Below are positions 50,526 through 52,960 of a DNA stretch of 64,000 nt, piece after piece (the first letter of the stretch is position 1; every line of letters starts with the position of its first letter). The notes beneath the pieces were generated by a model. It saw only the letters and a program-made list of their open reading frames with translations, was not told the origin of the DNA and did not search any database. Source of the DNA: Triatoma infestans (lineage: Eukaryota > Arthropoda > Insecta > Hemiptera > Reduviidae); NCBI GenBank assembly GCA_011037195.1, contig JAAEAF010000661.1, forward strand, positions 165,944 through 229,943, in the 5' to 3' direction. A program made the translations under genes and the position numbers.

Positions 50526-50708
50526 TAACGTCCTGCTTTTTGAAATGAACTCACCTGTCTACAGACTCTAAATCAATGGTAACACCATCTTTCTTCCAAA
50601 AAAGACTAGGTTCTGGATAACCTTTCGGCGGGCCACATTCTAAAACAGCCGTCTCTCCAGCGGCTACACGGGCGCCCACCGGAACTGATCGAAATTCATC
50701 CCTGAGTA
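15..50708 (-). CDS. robo1: Roundabout (Robo1-like) axon-guidance receptor, gene body, partial, 12 exons
   Basis: Robo proteins are single-pass neuronal receptors for Slit that mediate midline repulsion; the family plan is five Ig domains, three FN3 domains, one transmembrane helix and a tail with CC motifs. Seen here are twelve exons, transcript order 50555-50708, 48291-48421, 15546-15812, 12210-12334, 11974-12126, 11678-11879, 5619-5932, 5295-5525, 1918-2143, 1682-1797, 368-704, 15-244. Lengths sum to 2486 nt (about 829 codons) and every junction keeps frame with GT/AG splice sites. They cover Ig2 to CC1. Diagnostic stretches include VLRDEFR at the Ig1-Ig2 border, GPANQTLP in Ig5 and YAEVDTR in the tail. 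Robo1 rather than Robo2/3 is inferred from the CC0 region and from [11 protein letters not shown]. Missing: signal peptide and Ig1 (upstream) and the later tail motifs (downstream). Introns are long and filled with transposons; no exon is disrupted. Confidence 0.93.
368..704 (-). CDS. robo1: robo exon: FN3-3 end, juxtamembrane and transmembrane segment
   Basis: The acceptor ATTCCTCAG gives [20 protein letters not shown], which joins the preceding GYK as a normal FN3 C-C' turn. It continues through [20 protein letters not shown], a Pro/Ser juxtamembrane stretch, about 23 hydrophobic residues beginning [10 protein letters not shown], then the RRRR stop-transfer signal and [10 protein letters not shown]. 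Donor ACAG/GTATTA (phase 1). An in-frame stop lies nine codons upstream of the acceptor, so the exon cannot extend further 5'. Confidence 0.94.
990..1313. mobile_element. Foldback (MITE-like) element in robo intron
   Basis: The left arm (about 990-1155, from acttgtgaatagaaagc) and right arm (about 1160-1313, ending gctttctattcacaa) are long imperfect inverted repeats of each other. They include GGGCTGCTTGATTTTAGT, AATCAGTGCACTG and the AATATTCAGAGA block near the centre. The element is about 320 bp with almost no loop and no coding capacity. It lies in the intron before the transmembrane exon. Confidence 0.7.
1682..1797 (-). CDS. robo1: robo exon: FN3-3, N-terminal part
   Basis: Completes Val with the preceding G and reads [28 protein letters not shown] and LLGYK, the A-C strands of FN3-3. 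Acceptor TTTTTATAG, donor AAG/GTAAAT (phase 0). 116 nt. Confidence 0.94.
1918..2143 (-). CDS. robo1: robo exon: FN3-2 main part
   Basis: Encodes [41 protein letters not shown] and [11 protein letters not shown], ending TLED plus one base. Acceptor AATTTCAG, donor GATG/GTAAAA (phase 1). The sequence from TKYEFFL to SNSK is among the best conserved stretches of the Robo ectodomain. Confidence 0.95.
2899..2980. repeat. Perfect 30-bp inverted repeat (hairpin, 22-nt loop)
   Basis: Positions 2899-2928 and 2951-2980 are exact reverse complements over 30 bp, with a 22-nt spacer (2929-2950). It lies in the 3.1 kb robo intron between the FN3-1/FN3-2 exon and the FN3-2 exon. It could be a small foldback element or a recent templated duplication; a miRNA-like precursor cannot be excluded. 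Confidence 0.85.
3770..4760 (+). repeat. Unclassified interspersed repeat family, reference copy with 15-bp inverted termini
   Basis: Positions 3770-3784 (ACTTTCTCTTACTCC) and 4746-4760 are perfect 15-bp inverted repeats bounding 991 bp. Inside are satellite-like units of about 290 bp: the ACTTCCGGTT block recurs near 3885, 4170 and 4466, each time after an AAATCGTCG(A/G)AGCCATTTTTGAGAAAA-like block. A leader, TCTGGTGTGAAACACTCACA, lies just outside the left terminus and also occurs next to other copies. The last part has GGGACCTCAAAACGGAATTT and TTTGACACGATTACAATACTTC. No protein is encoded. The class is unknown. Confidence 0.7.
4770..5190 (+). repeat. Partial copy of the CACTTCCGG interspersed repeat family
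   Basis: Directly abuts the reference copy. It has a degenerate CTTCCAGTCGACCAATTTTGAC block, the GAGACCTCAACACGTATTTCCA block and TTTTGACACTATCACAATACC, ending at GCAGTAAGAGAA. Confidence 0.5.
5295..5525 (-). CDS. robo1: robo exon: end of FN3-1, linker, start of FN3-2
   Basis: Starts [20 protein letters not shown], the conserved FN3 F/G strand pattern, then a charged linker ([20 protein letters not shown]) typical of the FN3-1 to FN3-2 spacer in insect Robos, then [10 protein letters not shown] opening FN3-2. Acceptor TTTTTAG, donor GAG/GTAAGA, phase 0 both ends, 77 codons. Confidence 0.94.
5619..5932 (-). CDS. robo1: robo exon: end of Ig5 and first part of FN3-1
   Basis: Reads [19 protein letters not shown] with the second Ig5 cysteine, the Ig5-FN3 linker [16 protein letters not shown], and the first FN3 strands with LTIAWDPP and [20 protein letters not shown]. 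It enters in phase 1 (completing Asp) and ends HSIV in phase 0 at a GTTAGT donor. 314 nt. Confidence 0.95.
5991..6460. other. Intron stretch with no recognised feature
   Basis: Between the Ig5/FN3-1 exon and the next repeat copy. AT-rich with T-runs; I see no gene and no named element. Confidence 0.4.
6470..6915 (+). repeat. Partial copy of the CACTTCCGG interspersed repeat family
   Basis: Contains GCATTTCCAATCAACCTATTTTC, a CTCAAC.GTCTCCCAAAAGCGCCCTTA block, AATCGTTGGAGCCGATTTTGAGAAAATCGC and the closing TTGACACGATTACAATAC block, ending ACAGAAAGTAAAAATG. Non-coding. Confidence 0.55.
6920..9790. other. Robo intron, low-information stretch
   Basis: About 2.9 kb of AT-rich intron. Around 8480-8660 there is a short minus-sense fragment of the CACTTCCGG repeat family, and 8780-8815 carries its GTATTTCACACCAGATTTTT end. 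Nothing else recognisable; small reading frames here have no family resemblance. Confidence 0.4.
9815..11110 (+). repeat. Long copy of the CACTTCCGG interspersed repeat family with a CA microsatellite
   Basis: Starts AAAATCTGGTGTTAAGCACACACAATTTTCTCTTAC, passes GCACTTCCAGTAAACAGATTTTTTCAAA, contains a (CA)n tract at about 10361-10412, repeats the body (GTCGCACCTCCGGTTGGTGGATTTT), and ends near GAAGTGAAAGTAAAAAT. Same order of blocks as the reference copy at 3770-4760, but longer and more diverged. Confidence 0.6.
11678..11879 (-). CDS. robo1: robo exon: Ig5, N-terminal half
   Basis: Starts [20 protein letters not shown], a strongly conserved Robo signature, then [15 protein letters not shown] with cysteine and tryptophan, ending LQID plus one base. 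Acceptor TTTTTCTAG, donor GATG/GTGAAT (phase 1). The next exon is 5.7 kb downstream. Confidence 0.95.
11974..12126 (-). CDS. robo1: robo exon: Ig4, C-terminal half
   Basis: Begins [12 protein letters not shown], continues to [14 protein letters not shown] carrying the second Ig cysteine, and ends ARAFLQ. Acceptor AAATAG, donor CAG/GTAATT, phase 0 on both sides (51 codons). Only 83 bp of intron separate it from the preceding exon. Confidence 0.94.
12210..12334 (-). CDS. robo1: robo exon: Ig4, N-terminal half
   Basis: Encodes [14 protein letters not shown], then [15 protein letters not shown] with the first Ig cysteine and the core tryptophan, ending EGSQ. The serine codon is completed by the T left over from the Ig3 exon (phase 1). 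The acceptor is AATTTCAG and the donor is CAA/GTATGT, leaving in phase 0. Confidence 0.95.
12778..12962 (-). mobile_element. tRNA-derived SINE copy
   Basis: On the minus strand it has a tRNA-like head with a perfect B-box (GGTTCGAGTCC, 12910-12920) and a degenerate A-box (TCGTGGTAATCCC), then the body TTAGATTTTCTCTTCTTAGGAGCC and a CACTGTCCGGCGGCCGGCA stretch. The same head and body occur near 13.0, 13.9, 30.4 and 47.7 kb. It sits in the intron between Ig3 and Ig4 exons. Confidence 0.75.
12995..13165 (-). mobile_element. tRNA-derived SINE copy, headless
   Basis: Minus-strand copy with the family body (a diverged TTCTTCCCTAATAGCC, then GGCCGGCCTCAAGCAGTGTT and TGCATTGAGAAGGTTCCG) but no A/B boxes. 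It ends in a different 3' tail closing on AAAATAATAATAA. Confidence 0.6.
13180..13480 (+). repeat. Partial copy of the CACTTCCGG interspersed repeat family (3' part)
   Basis: Carries the CGAACTCAGAAGACCTTAAAACGTA block, TTTTCCGGTGAAAATTC and TTCTGACACGATCGCAATACTTGC, which are the closing blocks of the family. Confidence 0.5.
13933..14165 (+). mobile_element. tRNA-derived SINE copy with LINE-like 3' tail
   Basis: Plus-strand copy: B-box-like GGGTTCAAGCCC near 13940, body TTAGATTTTCTCTTCCTAGAAGCC, then GAGAACACTGTCTGGAGGCCGGCATTGCACTGAGAAGG, then a tail (14083-14145) with TATATGGGTC and GGCTTTGGATAGC. That tail matches the 3' end of the LINE fragment at 32030-32110 (minus strand) and ends in AATAA repeats. 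Confidence 0.72.
14200..15100. other. Robo intron stretch without recognised feature
   Basis: AT-rich sequence between the SINE at 14 kb and the next repeat copy. I see no gene, splice-compatible exon or named repeat. Confidence 0.4.
15115..15400 (+). repeat. 5' end of a CACTTCCGG family copy
   Basis: Has the leader ACTCTGGTGTGAAATATACGATTTCCTTTCACT and GACGCACTTCCGCGTCAATCAATTTTCTTCCAACTCGG, then a (TA)n run at about 15300-15320 where the match ends. Confidence 0.5.
15546..15812 (-). CDS. robo1: robo exon: Ig3 complete
   Basis: A single phase 1-1 exon of 267 nt encodes the whole Ig3 domain: KPFFSKEP entry, [11 protein letters not shown] with the first cysteine, ILWRRDDG with the tryptophan, and [12 protein letters not shown] with the second cysteine, closing with TLTVH. 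The acceptor is CTGTTCCAG and the donor is ATT/GTAAGT. It sits alone, 32 kb from the exon before it and 3.2 kb from the next. Confidence 0.95.
16484..16853 (+). pseudogene. DDE transposase remnant (mariner/Tc1-like C-terminal half)
   Basis: Conceptual pieces in shifting frames: [19 protein letters not shown] matches the catalytic-core pattern with Asp and His followed by a YLD motif in insect Tc1/mariner-like transposases. Next come a region reading SGPRAPQT (normally SPDLTPLD, one frame off), the segment around [15 protein letters not shown], and a C-terminus [15 protein letters not shown] ending in TGA at 16851-16853, like the usual NGGHFE tail. Several frameshifts separate them. The N-terminal DNA-binding part is absent or unrecognisable. 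It abuts the Helitron start at 16867. Confidence 0.6.
17279..18716 (+). pseudogene. Helitron RepHel: N-terminal leader fused to Pif1-like helicase, frameshifted
   Basis: The N-terminus [12 protein letters not shown] with a basic, Glu/Arg-rich stretch is the usual start of insect Helitron replicases. At about 17430 it jumps to [11 protein letters not shown] (Walker A), so the zinc-finger and HUH nuclease regions are deleted. Walker B is IIWDECTM (about 17680), then [12 protein letters not shown] (about 17800) and [16 protein letters not shown] (about 18535), ending [15 protein letters not shown]. Frame changes are needed near 17440, 17695, 18075 and 18580. A DNA helicase of the Pif1/Helitron group would unwind DNA in rolling-circle transposition; this copy cannot act. 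Confidence 0.85.
18713..18872. mobile_element. 160-bp MITE with 14-bp TIRs and TA duplication
   Basis: CTAAGATAAAGTTC (18713-18726) and its exact reverse complement (18859-18872) bound 160 bp. TA precedes the left end (18711-18712) and TA follows the right end (18873-18874), as for Tc1/mariner-type MITEs. It is inserted in the Helitron between its two helicase segments. The interior is AT-rich and non-coding. Confidence 0.75.
18890..19125 (+). pseudogene. Second Helitron helicase C-terminus
   Basis: Reads [51 protein letters not shown], the same helicase motif V/VI region already present at 18500-18700 but clearly diverged from it, then loses frame. It therefore looks like the tail of a different Helitron lineage joined 3' of the first helicase, inside the same TC/CTAG boundaries. 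Confidence 0.75.
19447..19459. repeat. Left target-site duplication of the Jockey LINE
   Basis: AAGAATTCGTTGC, identical to 29226-29238 at the other end of the element. Marks the exact 5' end at 19460. Confidence 0.85.
19842..21201 (+). pseudogene. Jockey LINE ORF1 (Gag-like, CCHC knuckles), frameshifted
   Basis: ORF1 of Jockey elements encodes a nucleic-acid-binding Gag-like protein. The N-terminus (19842-20205) is basic and Ser/Thr-rich. After a frame change comes the conserved block from [20 protein letters not shown] through FHT-like [18 protein letters not shown] and [10 protein letters not shown], then the zinc knuckles [27 protein letters not shown] and, one frame off, [16 protein letters not shown] further shift is needed to reach the C-terminal stretch [16 protein letters not shown], which ends LPRLAP at the TAA overlapping the ORF2 start. 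At least three frameshifts. Confidence 0.85.
21201..22550 (+). pseudogene. Jockey LINE ORF2, 5' part (AP endonuclease and start of RT)
   Basis: The ATG at 21201 lies in TAATG with the ORF1 stop. The endonuclease reads [40 protein letters not shown]; a 1-nt frameshift near 21735 leads into [10 protein letters not shown] and the catalytic [10 protein letters not shown]. The linker and early RT region follow from [10 protein letters not shown] to EVTQIITNL, where the gypsy LTR begins at 22551. The APE-type nuclease nicks target DNA and RT copies the RNA at the nick. Continues at 27755. Confidence 0.9.
22551..23003 (+). repeat. 5' LTR of the gypsy element
   Basis: 453 bp, TGTGATGG to TTACA. Followed at once by the primer-binding site. 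Confidence 0.92.
23004..23025 (+). promoter_or_regulatory. Primer-binding site of the gypsy element
   Basis: TTGGTGCCAGCTGTTTGGGA one base after the LTR end; TGG pairs with the CCA of a tRNA 3' end. The tRNA was not identified. Confidence 0.7.
23234..24561 (+). pseudogene. gag: gypsy gag, one frameshift
   Basis: Starts at ATG 23234. Residues 1-40 look like a SAP motif ([20 protein letters not shown]). The Retrotrans_gag core follows: [41 protein letters not shown]. Then three zinc knuckles: [26 protein letters not shown] and, after an Asn-rich stretch (AAT repeats), [14 protein letters not shown]. The third lies one frame off because of a 1-nt indel near 24450 in the AAT repeats. In its proper frame gag ends at TAA 24559-24561, right after a slippery heptamer. 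Forms the particle and packages RNA. Confidence 0.88.
24549..24555 (+). promoter_or_regulatory. Candidate -1 ribosomal frameshift site (A AAA AAC)
   Basis: In the gag frame the codons read CCA AAA AAC GGT TAA; the A AAA AAC heptamer sits in the X XXY YYZ register, two codons before the gag stop. A -1 slip continues as CGG TTA AGC, which is the pol frame. Confidence 0.75.
24556..26366 (+). pseudogene. pol: gypsy pol: protease and reverse transcriptase
   Basis: Open in its own frame from about 24531, probably entered by -1 frameshift at 24555. The aspartic protease has [13 protein letters not shown] and [10 protein letters not shown] has [26 protein letters not shown] and [10 protein letters not shown] (the catalytic DD), then [12 protein letters not shown] and the connection [12 protein letters not shown] 1-nt frameshift near 26356 ends this frame (TAA) and RNase H continues in another. 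Copies element RNA to cDNA in the particle. Confidence 0.9.
26357..27160 (+). pseudogene. pol: gypsy pol: RNase H and truncated remainder, integrase absent
   Basis: After the frameshift the protein resumes with [17 protein letters not shown]. RNase [54 protein letters not shown]. After VPNSMRDT, where the integrase HHCC finger should begin, the sequence changes to an unrelated Ser/Thr-rich stretch ending at 27160. Neither the HHCC finger nor the DDE core of integrase is present before the 3' LTR. No env-like frame. Confidence 0.85.
27289..27302 (+). other. Polypurine tract of the gypsy element
   Basis: GGGAGGGGGGATAA immediately before the 3' LTR; primes plus-strand cDNA synthesis in this family. 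Confidence 0.8.
27303..27754 (+). repeat. 3' LTR of the gypsy element
   Basis: 452 bp, near-identical to the 5' LTR; one base shorter (GGA for GGGA near position 75). Confidence 0.92.
27755..29064 (+). pseudogene. Jockey LINE ORF2, 3' part (reverse transcriptase)
   Basis: Continues the ORF2 frame interrupted at 22550: [15 protein letters not shown], then [50 protein letters not shown] and the catalytic [10 protein letters not shown], followed by thumb-region [15 protein letters not shown] and the C-terminus to TGA after LPVTLQDD. The frame is open throughout this part. The 3' UTR (29065-29225) ends TAAATAAAAAGATT plus an A run. Confidence 0.92.
29226..29238. repeat. Right target-site duplication of the Jockey LINE
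   Basis: AAGAATTCGTTGC directly after the A-rich 3' tail; identical to 19447-19459. Confidence 0.85.
29440..29620 (+). repeat. 3' end of a CACTTCCGG family copy
   Basis: Has GGGGACCTCAAAACATGTATTTCCGGTGAAAACC, GCGAAAATTTGACACGAACGCAATACTTC and the closing GGAGTAAGAGAGAGTA. Confidence 0.55.
29640..30380. other. Intron stretch without recognised feature
   Basis: AT-rich sequence between a repeat end and the SINE at 30.4 kb; no coding or repeat signal I can name. Confidence 0.4.
30384..30565 (+). mobile_element. tRNA-derived SINE copy
   Basis: The head has GTGTTAGCGCGCTGGTTTAGC (A-box region) and GCGTTCGAATCTAG (B-box region), then TTAGATTTTCTCTTCCTAGGAGCC and GAACATTGCTTGGAGGCCGGTAGTGCACTGAGAAGG. 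Same family as the copies near 12.8, 13.9 and 47.7 kb; no LINE-like tail is seen. Confidence 0.72.
30690..31110. repeat. CACTTCCGG family fragments in both orientations
   Basis: 30715-30870 carries the reverse of the family end (ATAATCGTGTCAAATTTTCAAGACCGAGTTTTCACCGGAAATGCATG). 30990-31100 carries the forward end (CAAGGAACCTCAAAGCATGTATTTCCGGTAGAAATTC ... TCACGATCGCAATAG). Confidence 0.5.
31110..32028. other. Intron stretch without recognised feature
   Basis: AT-rich, with a GTATGTATGT run around 31470-31500; 31860-32028 is more GC-rich and abuts the LINE 3' end but shows no coding similarity. Confidence 0.35.
32030..32770 (-). pseudogene. Non-LTR retrotransposon C-terminal fragment(s) with 3' tail
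   Basis: Minus-strand pieces typical of the C-terminus of Jockey/R1/I-type ORF2: [20 protein letters not shown] followed by [13 protein letters not shown] (about 32300-32440) and, further 5' in another frame, a second similar block around [11 protein letters not shown] and [20 protein letters not shown] (about 32570-32720). The two cysteine blocks suggest two adjacent copies or a composite. Many stops. The 3' end (32030-32110) has TATATGGGTCAGTGGGGCTTTGGATAGCGTAGG and finishes in AATAATAAT. Confidence 0.7.
32780..33585. other. Intron stretch without recognised feature
   Basis: AT-rich; no exon-like, repeat or RNA signal I can name. Confidence 0.35.
33591..34034. mobile_element. Foldback element with ~65-bp inverted arms
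   Basis: The left arm 33591-33655 (ATTTTGGTCATCGACTAGTTTCGGG...) and right arm about 33962-34034 (...CCCATAACCGGTCGATGACCACAAAAT) are imperfect inverted repeats. The centre contains a CTCTGACTACGGATTAAAATCCG and AACCCGGTCAACAATAACATATGCATGC block related to sequences at 43.6 and 51.35 kb. Confidence 0.6.
34035..34460 (+). repeat. Diverged CACTTCCGG family copy
   Basis: Starts AAAAAAAAATCTGATGTTAACGTCACAGC, has GGATCCATTTTCGAGAAAATCGCGAAAAAC and CGTATTTCCAGTTGATGGATTTTGAGC, ending at TCCTCTTACAGAAGG. The order of blocks is as in the reference copy. Confidence 0.5.
34460..35750. other. Intron stretch without recognised feature
   Basis: AT-rich with no identified gene or element. Short reading frames are of the size expected by chance. 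Confidence 0.35.
35750..36230 (-). repeat. CACTTCCGG-related repeat, minus orientation
   Basis: Ends on the plus strand with GAGAGAAAGTCGTGTGGGGGATTCACACCACAGTTTTTA, the reverse of the family leader. It shares TATTGGCGCTC and GGAACATTTTTCTGAAAAA(A/C)TTG.TTT blocks with 41.7-42.2 kb. Confidence 0.45.
36235..37235. other. Intron stretch with no gene
   Basis: AT-rich; a TCTGCTGTGTAGCGCTCATACGACTTTTCCTTATTG leader of the CACTTCCGG family appears at about 36824-36860. Otherwise nothing recognised. Confidence 0.4.
37240..40017 (-). pseudogene. RLE-type (R2-group) LINE ORF, 5'-truncated, three in-frame stops
   Basis: One continuous frame of 926 codons broken only by stops at 39769-39771 (TAG), 38197-38199 (TGA) and 37480-37482 (TAG), with a natural stop at 37240-37242. 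RT motifs: [55 protein letters not shown] and the catalytic TGFADDQAV. Then a zinc knuckle [18 protein letters not shown] (CX2CX8HX4C) and the restriction-like endonuclease RYADIVAF...[11 protein letters not shown], closing with [19 protein letters not shown]. The usual N-terminal zinc-finger/Myb region is absent. Such enzymes nick a specific target and prime reverse transcription. The exact clade within the RLE group is not resolved. Confidence 0.88.
40020..41340. other. Intron stretch with simple repeats
   Basis: Contains (TA)n then (GA)n at about 40808-40858, and a CACTTCCGG family end at 40540-40580 (AAGTCATTTGACTGTTTCACACCGGATTA). No gene seen. Confidence 0.4.
41370..42240 (-). repeat. 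CACTTCCGG family copy, minus orientation
   Basis: Reading on plus: GGGAAGTGCGACTTTTTTGAAAG, TTTTTCGCGATTTTCTCAAAAACACAGATTCAACAATTTTCTT, a TCCCGGGAAAAATTGATTTTT block, and the end GTAAGAGAAAGTGGTGTGGGTATTTCACGCTAGATTTTTTG. A 21-bp tandem array lies inside. Confidence 0.55.
41850..41940. repeat. 21-bp tandem repeat, about 4.3 copies
   Basis: Unit TCACTG(T/C)CGCACAGATATAG(G/A), nearly identical in each copy. Because 21 is a multiple of three, both strands stay open through it, which creates spurious reading frames. Confidence 0.85.
42245..43320. other. Intron stretch without recognised feature
   Basis: AT-rich with a (TA)n at about 42962-42980; no gene or named repeat. Confidence 0.35.
43330..43672. 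mobile_element. Foldback element with GT/CA microsatellite inner arms
   Basis: The left arm 43330-43402 (TCTGGTATTTTATCCG...GCATGCATATTTATTTTGTTCCTGGCCG...CTTTCATCC) is the inverse of the right arm about 43606-43672 (GGATGAAAGTCGGAAACCGGTCAGGAACAAAATAAATATGCATGCGGATAAAATACCAGA). Inside, a (GT)n tract (43408-43446) faces a (CA)n tract (43471-43494), so the whole region can fold back. Confidence 0.7.
43790..44420 (+). repeat. Diverged CACTTCCGG family copy
   Basis: Contains CGAAATTCGCGAAAAACGAAAAA and GATACGTAAACGGTATATCAAGTTTGAGCTCCTTG, corresponding to the reference blocks CCTAAACGGAATATCAAGTTTCAAC and TTTGAG.AAATCGC. Both ends are degenerate. Confidence 0.4.
44420..47030. other. Intron stretch without recognised feature
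   Basis: 2.6 kb, AT-rich, with a more GC-balanced segment at 45060-45540 that has no recognisable coding similarity on either strand. Confidence 0.35.
47050..47552 (+). repeat. Compact CACTTCCGG family copy
   Basis: Starts AAAAAATCTATTGCGAAACTCTCACCCAACTTTCTCTTACTGCAGTTTAC, then AAACGCACTTCCGGTTTACTAATTTTCTTGAAACTCGG, CCCCACCCCTCCACTAAAAG, GTTGGAGCCATATTCGAGAAAATCGC and TTTGGCACGATCGCAATCCTTCCTCTTAC, ending ACGAGAAAGTAAAAATG. About 500 bp: a version with a single internal unit. Confidence 0.65.
47688..47852 (-). mobile_element. tRNA-derived SINE copy with best-preserved promoter boxes
   Basis: On the minus strand the head reads TTAGCTCAATGGTAACGC (A-box, reverse of 47834-47851) and GGTTCGAGTCC (B-box, reverse of 47798-47808), then TTAGATTTTCTCTTCCTAGGAGCC. 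The boxes have the normal order and spacing of an RNA polymerase III internal promoter. The acceptor-stem and anticodon geometry is not that of a working tRNA. Confidence 0.78.
48291..48421 (-). CDS. robo1: robo exon: Ig2, C-terminal half
   Basis: Translates to the [10 protein letters not shown] strand, the DEGKYQC motif with the second Ig cysteine, and the terminal LLTVH strand. It follows the previous exon across phase 2 and ends CACG/GTAAGC in phase 1. The acceptor tract is poor in pyrimidines (an A-run before GCAG), so the 3' splice site looks weak, but frame and homology leave no alternative. The downstream intron is 32,478 bp. Confidence 0.92.
48580..49110 (+). pseudogene. Degraded LINE ORF2 C-terminal fragment
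   Basis: Contains [18 protein letters not shown], then one frame off [21 protein letters not shown], the zinc-knuckle region near the C-terminus of Jockey/R1-type ORF2 (C..C, H, C). An upstream piece [12 protein letters not shown] resembles the RNase H end. Many stops and frameshifts. Lies in the intron between the two Ig2 exons. Confidence 0.55.
49362..49378. repeat. AAT microsatellite at the 5' side of the Dong-like insertion
   Basis: (AAT)n run immediately before the LINE fragment; matches the longer run on its 3' side. Confidence 0.75.
49379..50480 (+). mobile_element. Dong/R4-like LINE, 5'-truncated, inserted in an AAT microsatellite
   Basis: Consists of the C-terminal part of ORF (49382-50230), about 225 bp of 3' UTR and an A run (50457-50470), flanked by AAT repeats on both sides. 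Dong and R4 relatives are known to insert in TAA-type repeats. Confidence 0.75.
49382..50230 (+). pseudogene. Dong/R4-like LINE ORF, C-terminus with zinc knuckle and restriction-like endonuclease
   Basis: Reads in one frame from [20 protein letters not shown] to TGA at 50230. It has the zinc knuckle [18 protein letters not shown] (CX2CX8HX4C), [20 protein letters not shown], and the nuclease core [20 protein letters not shown] followed by DVTVPDSAN, the PD...D signature of the restriction-like endonuclease that nicks the target. The RT domain is lost by 5' truncation. The frame is still open over 849 nt, so the insertion is probably fairly recent. Confidence 0.85.
50481..50525. repeat. AAT microsatellite at the 3' side of the Dong-like insertion
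   Basis: About fifteen AAT/TAA units directly after the A run. It ends 30 bp from the donor side of the robo Ig2 exon. Confidence 0.9.
50555..50708 (-). CDS. robo1: robo exon: Ig2, N-terminal half
   Basis: Opens with VLRDEFR, the conserved start of Robo Ig2, followed by the first Ig cysteine (LECG) and the core tryptophan (FWKKDG). The acceptor is TTACAG and the donor is AG/GTGAGT; it enters in phase 1 and leaves in phase 2. In Robo receptors Ig1 and Ig2 form the Slit-binding end of the ectodomain. This is the most upstream robo exon I can recognise. Confidence 0.93.
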
Positions 50709-50939
50709 CTGTAACAGAAACGAAAAAAAATAGTTAATGATGAATTATTTTAATAAGAATAATAAGTCGTGTGTGTATGGCGCGATTGGCCGAAGAAATG
50801 TGACTCTCATGCAGGGGCTAACCGGCCCGTAGACACCATTTTGTGTGCAGCACGACCGGTCGAATAACTGGCTGCCAGAGAAAGAGGTTTAATGATTTCA
50901 GTGTTGGTTGCACATTTCATGAAGTTTAAGTAAGTTCTT

Positions 50940-51490
50940 ATGGTATAAAAAGTGCACAGAATATCTCAAATACAAAAAATCGTCAGAATTTCAAACCTGA
51001 CTTTCCGTTTTAAGTAATCAAAAAACTGGTTCATCATGAGACACGACACGAAGGTTTCTGTCAAAATCTATCAACCGGGTGTGCGACTTAACTAAACATG
51101 TTTTTTCACTTTCTTTTTGAGATATTCGCAAAAAAAAAAAAATGTTTCCAACGATTTTCTTCAATATTTTAAACAAATTACACAGTTGCCCTAACCTGAC
51201 AGTTTTGTTTGACTGAATAAATTACTTTTATTTCTGAGGAAATTGATTTTAAACGGATTCTTAGGGAAACCCAATTAATCTATGTGGTGCTTGATACAAA
51301 TATCTAGTTGAAGTGATCTCTCGACACGAACTGATAAAAAATCTCACTCTGACGATGGATGAGAATCCAAAACCGGTGAGAACCAAAATAATGATGCGGC
51401 TTCGCCGGATGGATATTTATTATGTTGAAGAAAATTTGTCACTTAAATCTGTGAAAACTGCAGTAAGAGAAAGTCGCGAGAGCGGTGTTT
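50940..51490 (-). repeat. CACTTCCGG family copy, minus orientation
   Basis: Contains reverse family blocks (TTTTTGAGATATTCGCAAAAAAA, CCAACGATTTTCTTCAATATTTTAAAC) and ends AGTAAGAGAAAGTCGCGAGAGCGGTGTTTCACACCACAATG. Embedded at 51335-51420 is a CTCTGACGATGGATGAGAATCC / AACCGGTGAGAACCAAAATAATGATGC block shared with the foldback elements. Confidence 0.5.
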
Positions 51491-51494
51491 CACA

Positions 51495-51612
51495 CCACAA
51501 TGTTTTCCTATTCAGAGGAGCTTTGAAATTTTACCGGTGAAAACTGAATTTCTAAAATTTGTCACGCCTACAATACTTCCTTTTACAGCACAGTGAGTGA
51601 AAGTAAAAATTA
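51495..51612 (+). repeat. 3' end of a CACTTCCGG family copy
   Basis: ACCGGTGAAAACTGAATTTCTAAAATTTGTCACGCCTACAATACTTCCTTTTAC followed by GTGAGTGAAAGTAAAAATT. Confidence 0.5.
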
Positions 51613-51614
51613 AT

Positions 51615-52615
51615 CCTTTTATTAGATCTCACACACGGCTATGGAAGTTTTATGACGTTAACATATTGAATAGGGGGAGGTGGCAGTTGAAGGTAATAAT
51701 TTACATGCCTTAGAGGCTTTAGAAAAATAATACGCTTCTGTTGTTAAATAGATGAAGTAGCCGGGTTGGAGGAAAAAAACAACAAAATGAAAACAAAACT
51801 GGAGATAACTATCACTTAAAGAGGAGCCTAGAGATTTCATAAAGCAAGTAGAACAAAGAGGAGCGTGAAGTGATTCAGGAGAAGAGGGAAGGAAGAATAT
51901 ATAGCGTTCTCTAGTTACAACATCATTTGAAAAAAAAGACTAAAATTTCATAGATAACAACACCATAGTATATTAACATAAAATAAAATAGACTGTATAC
52001 GCCCTGTATACTGACATGTAATGTATGTGTGACGTGTGAGGCCGAAACGGGTATTCTTTTTATTAGAAAAAGAAAAAAAATTACACAAAGTATATAGAGA
52101 TACGAACCATCAGATTGAAGTCCAAAATAGAATATAAATTTATTTGTCTTGTGCTCAAGGAGCCATTGGGGTAGCTTATCTGTTTCACAAACAGGCCGAA
52201 ATAGATGCACAAAAAGGAAGACATTTTTCTTAAAAACCCGTTTTCCTTGTTTTTCTATCATTTCCTTTTTTTTTTTCTTCTTCTCTTTTAACTCAAATTA
52301 ATGAATGTTGCCATTTCAGTTTTATCTCTTCATTTCTCCTCTAGAGGAGGATTTCAATTTTAGATTAAAAACATAAATCTAATATAATTAAAATAAAAAA
52401 GAAAAGAGAGCAAAATGAAGCTTCTCTCAACAAAAAACCAGACTTAATTAAATTTATACTTTTTATTTCTTTAATCTGTGATTTTTATCATCTAGGTAAA
52501 TAAAAAACAGTTGATGGAATATTCATGTAAATAAAATGGATTCCAAGAGGACTTTCTCTCTTTTAGACATTGCACACTTATTCTTCCAAAAATTAAAGAA
52601 TCGTCATTTTTTTTT
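51615..52615. other. Upstream non-coding stretch without recognised feature
   Basis: AT-rich; could be the large first robo introns or intergenic DNA. No Ig1-like exon seen. Confidence 0.35.
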
Positions 52616-52624
52616 AAAATTTCT

Positions 52625-52960
52625 CTTACCACTAACACTAGTAAGAGGAAGTATTGCGATCGTGCCAGATTTTCGAAATTGAATTTTTACTGGAAGTACA
52701 TGTTCTGTGGGACCCTGAATACGGAAAAAATGTTTTTAGCGAATGATCTGCGTGTGTGCGTGTTACCACAATATCTCAACAACGAAAAGTTGCAGAAACA
52801 TTTCGGACAAAATTCGTCAACCGGAAGCGGGATTTTATTGAATGATATATTTTTTTTTTCCAGTGTTTTGCGATAAAAGTCATAAAATAAAATCAATAAT
52901 GAACGCGCATTACTAATATTAATAGAAACAAGTAAACCAATTTTAACTGCCAATTGATTA
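52625..52960 (-). repeat. CACTTCCGG family fragment, minus orientation
   Basis: Begins CTCTTACCACTAACACTAGTAAGAGGAAGTATTGCGATCGTGCCAGATTTTCGAAATTGAATTTTTACTGGAAGTACATG, the reverse of the family end. It continues with CGGAAGCGGGATTTTATTGAATGAT. Confidence 0.55.
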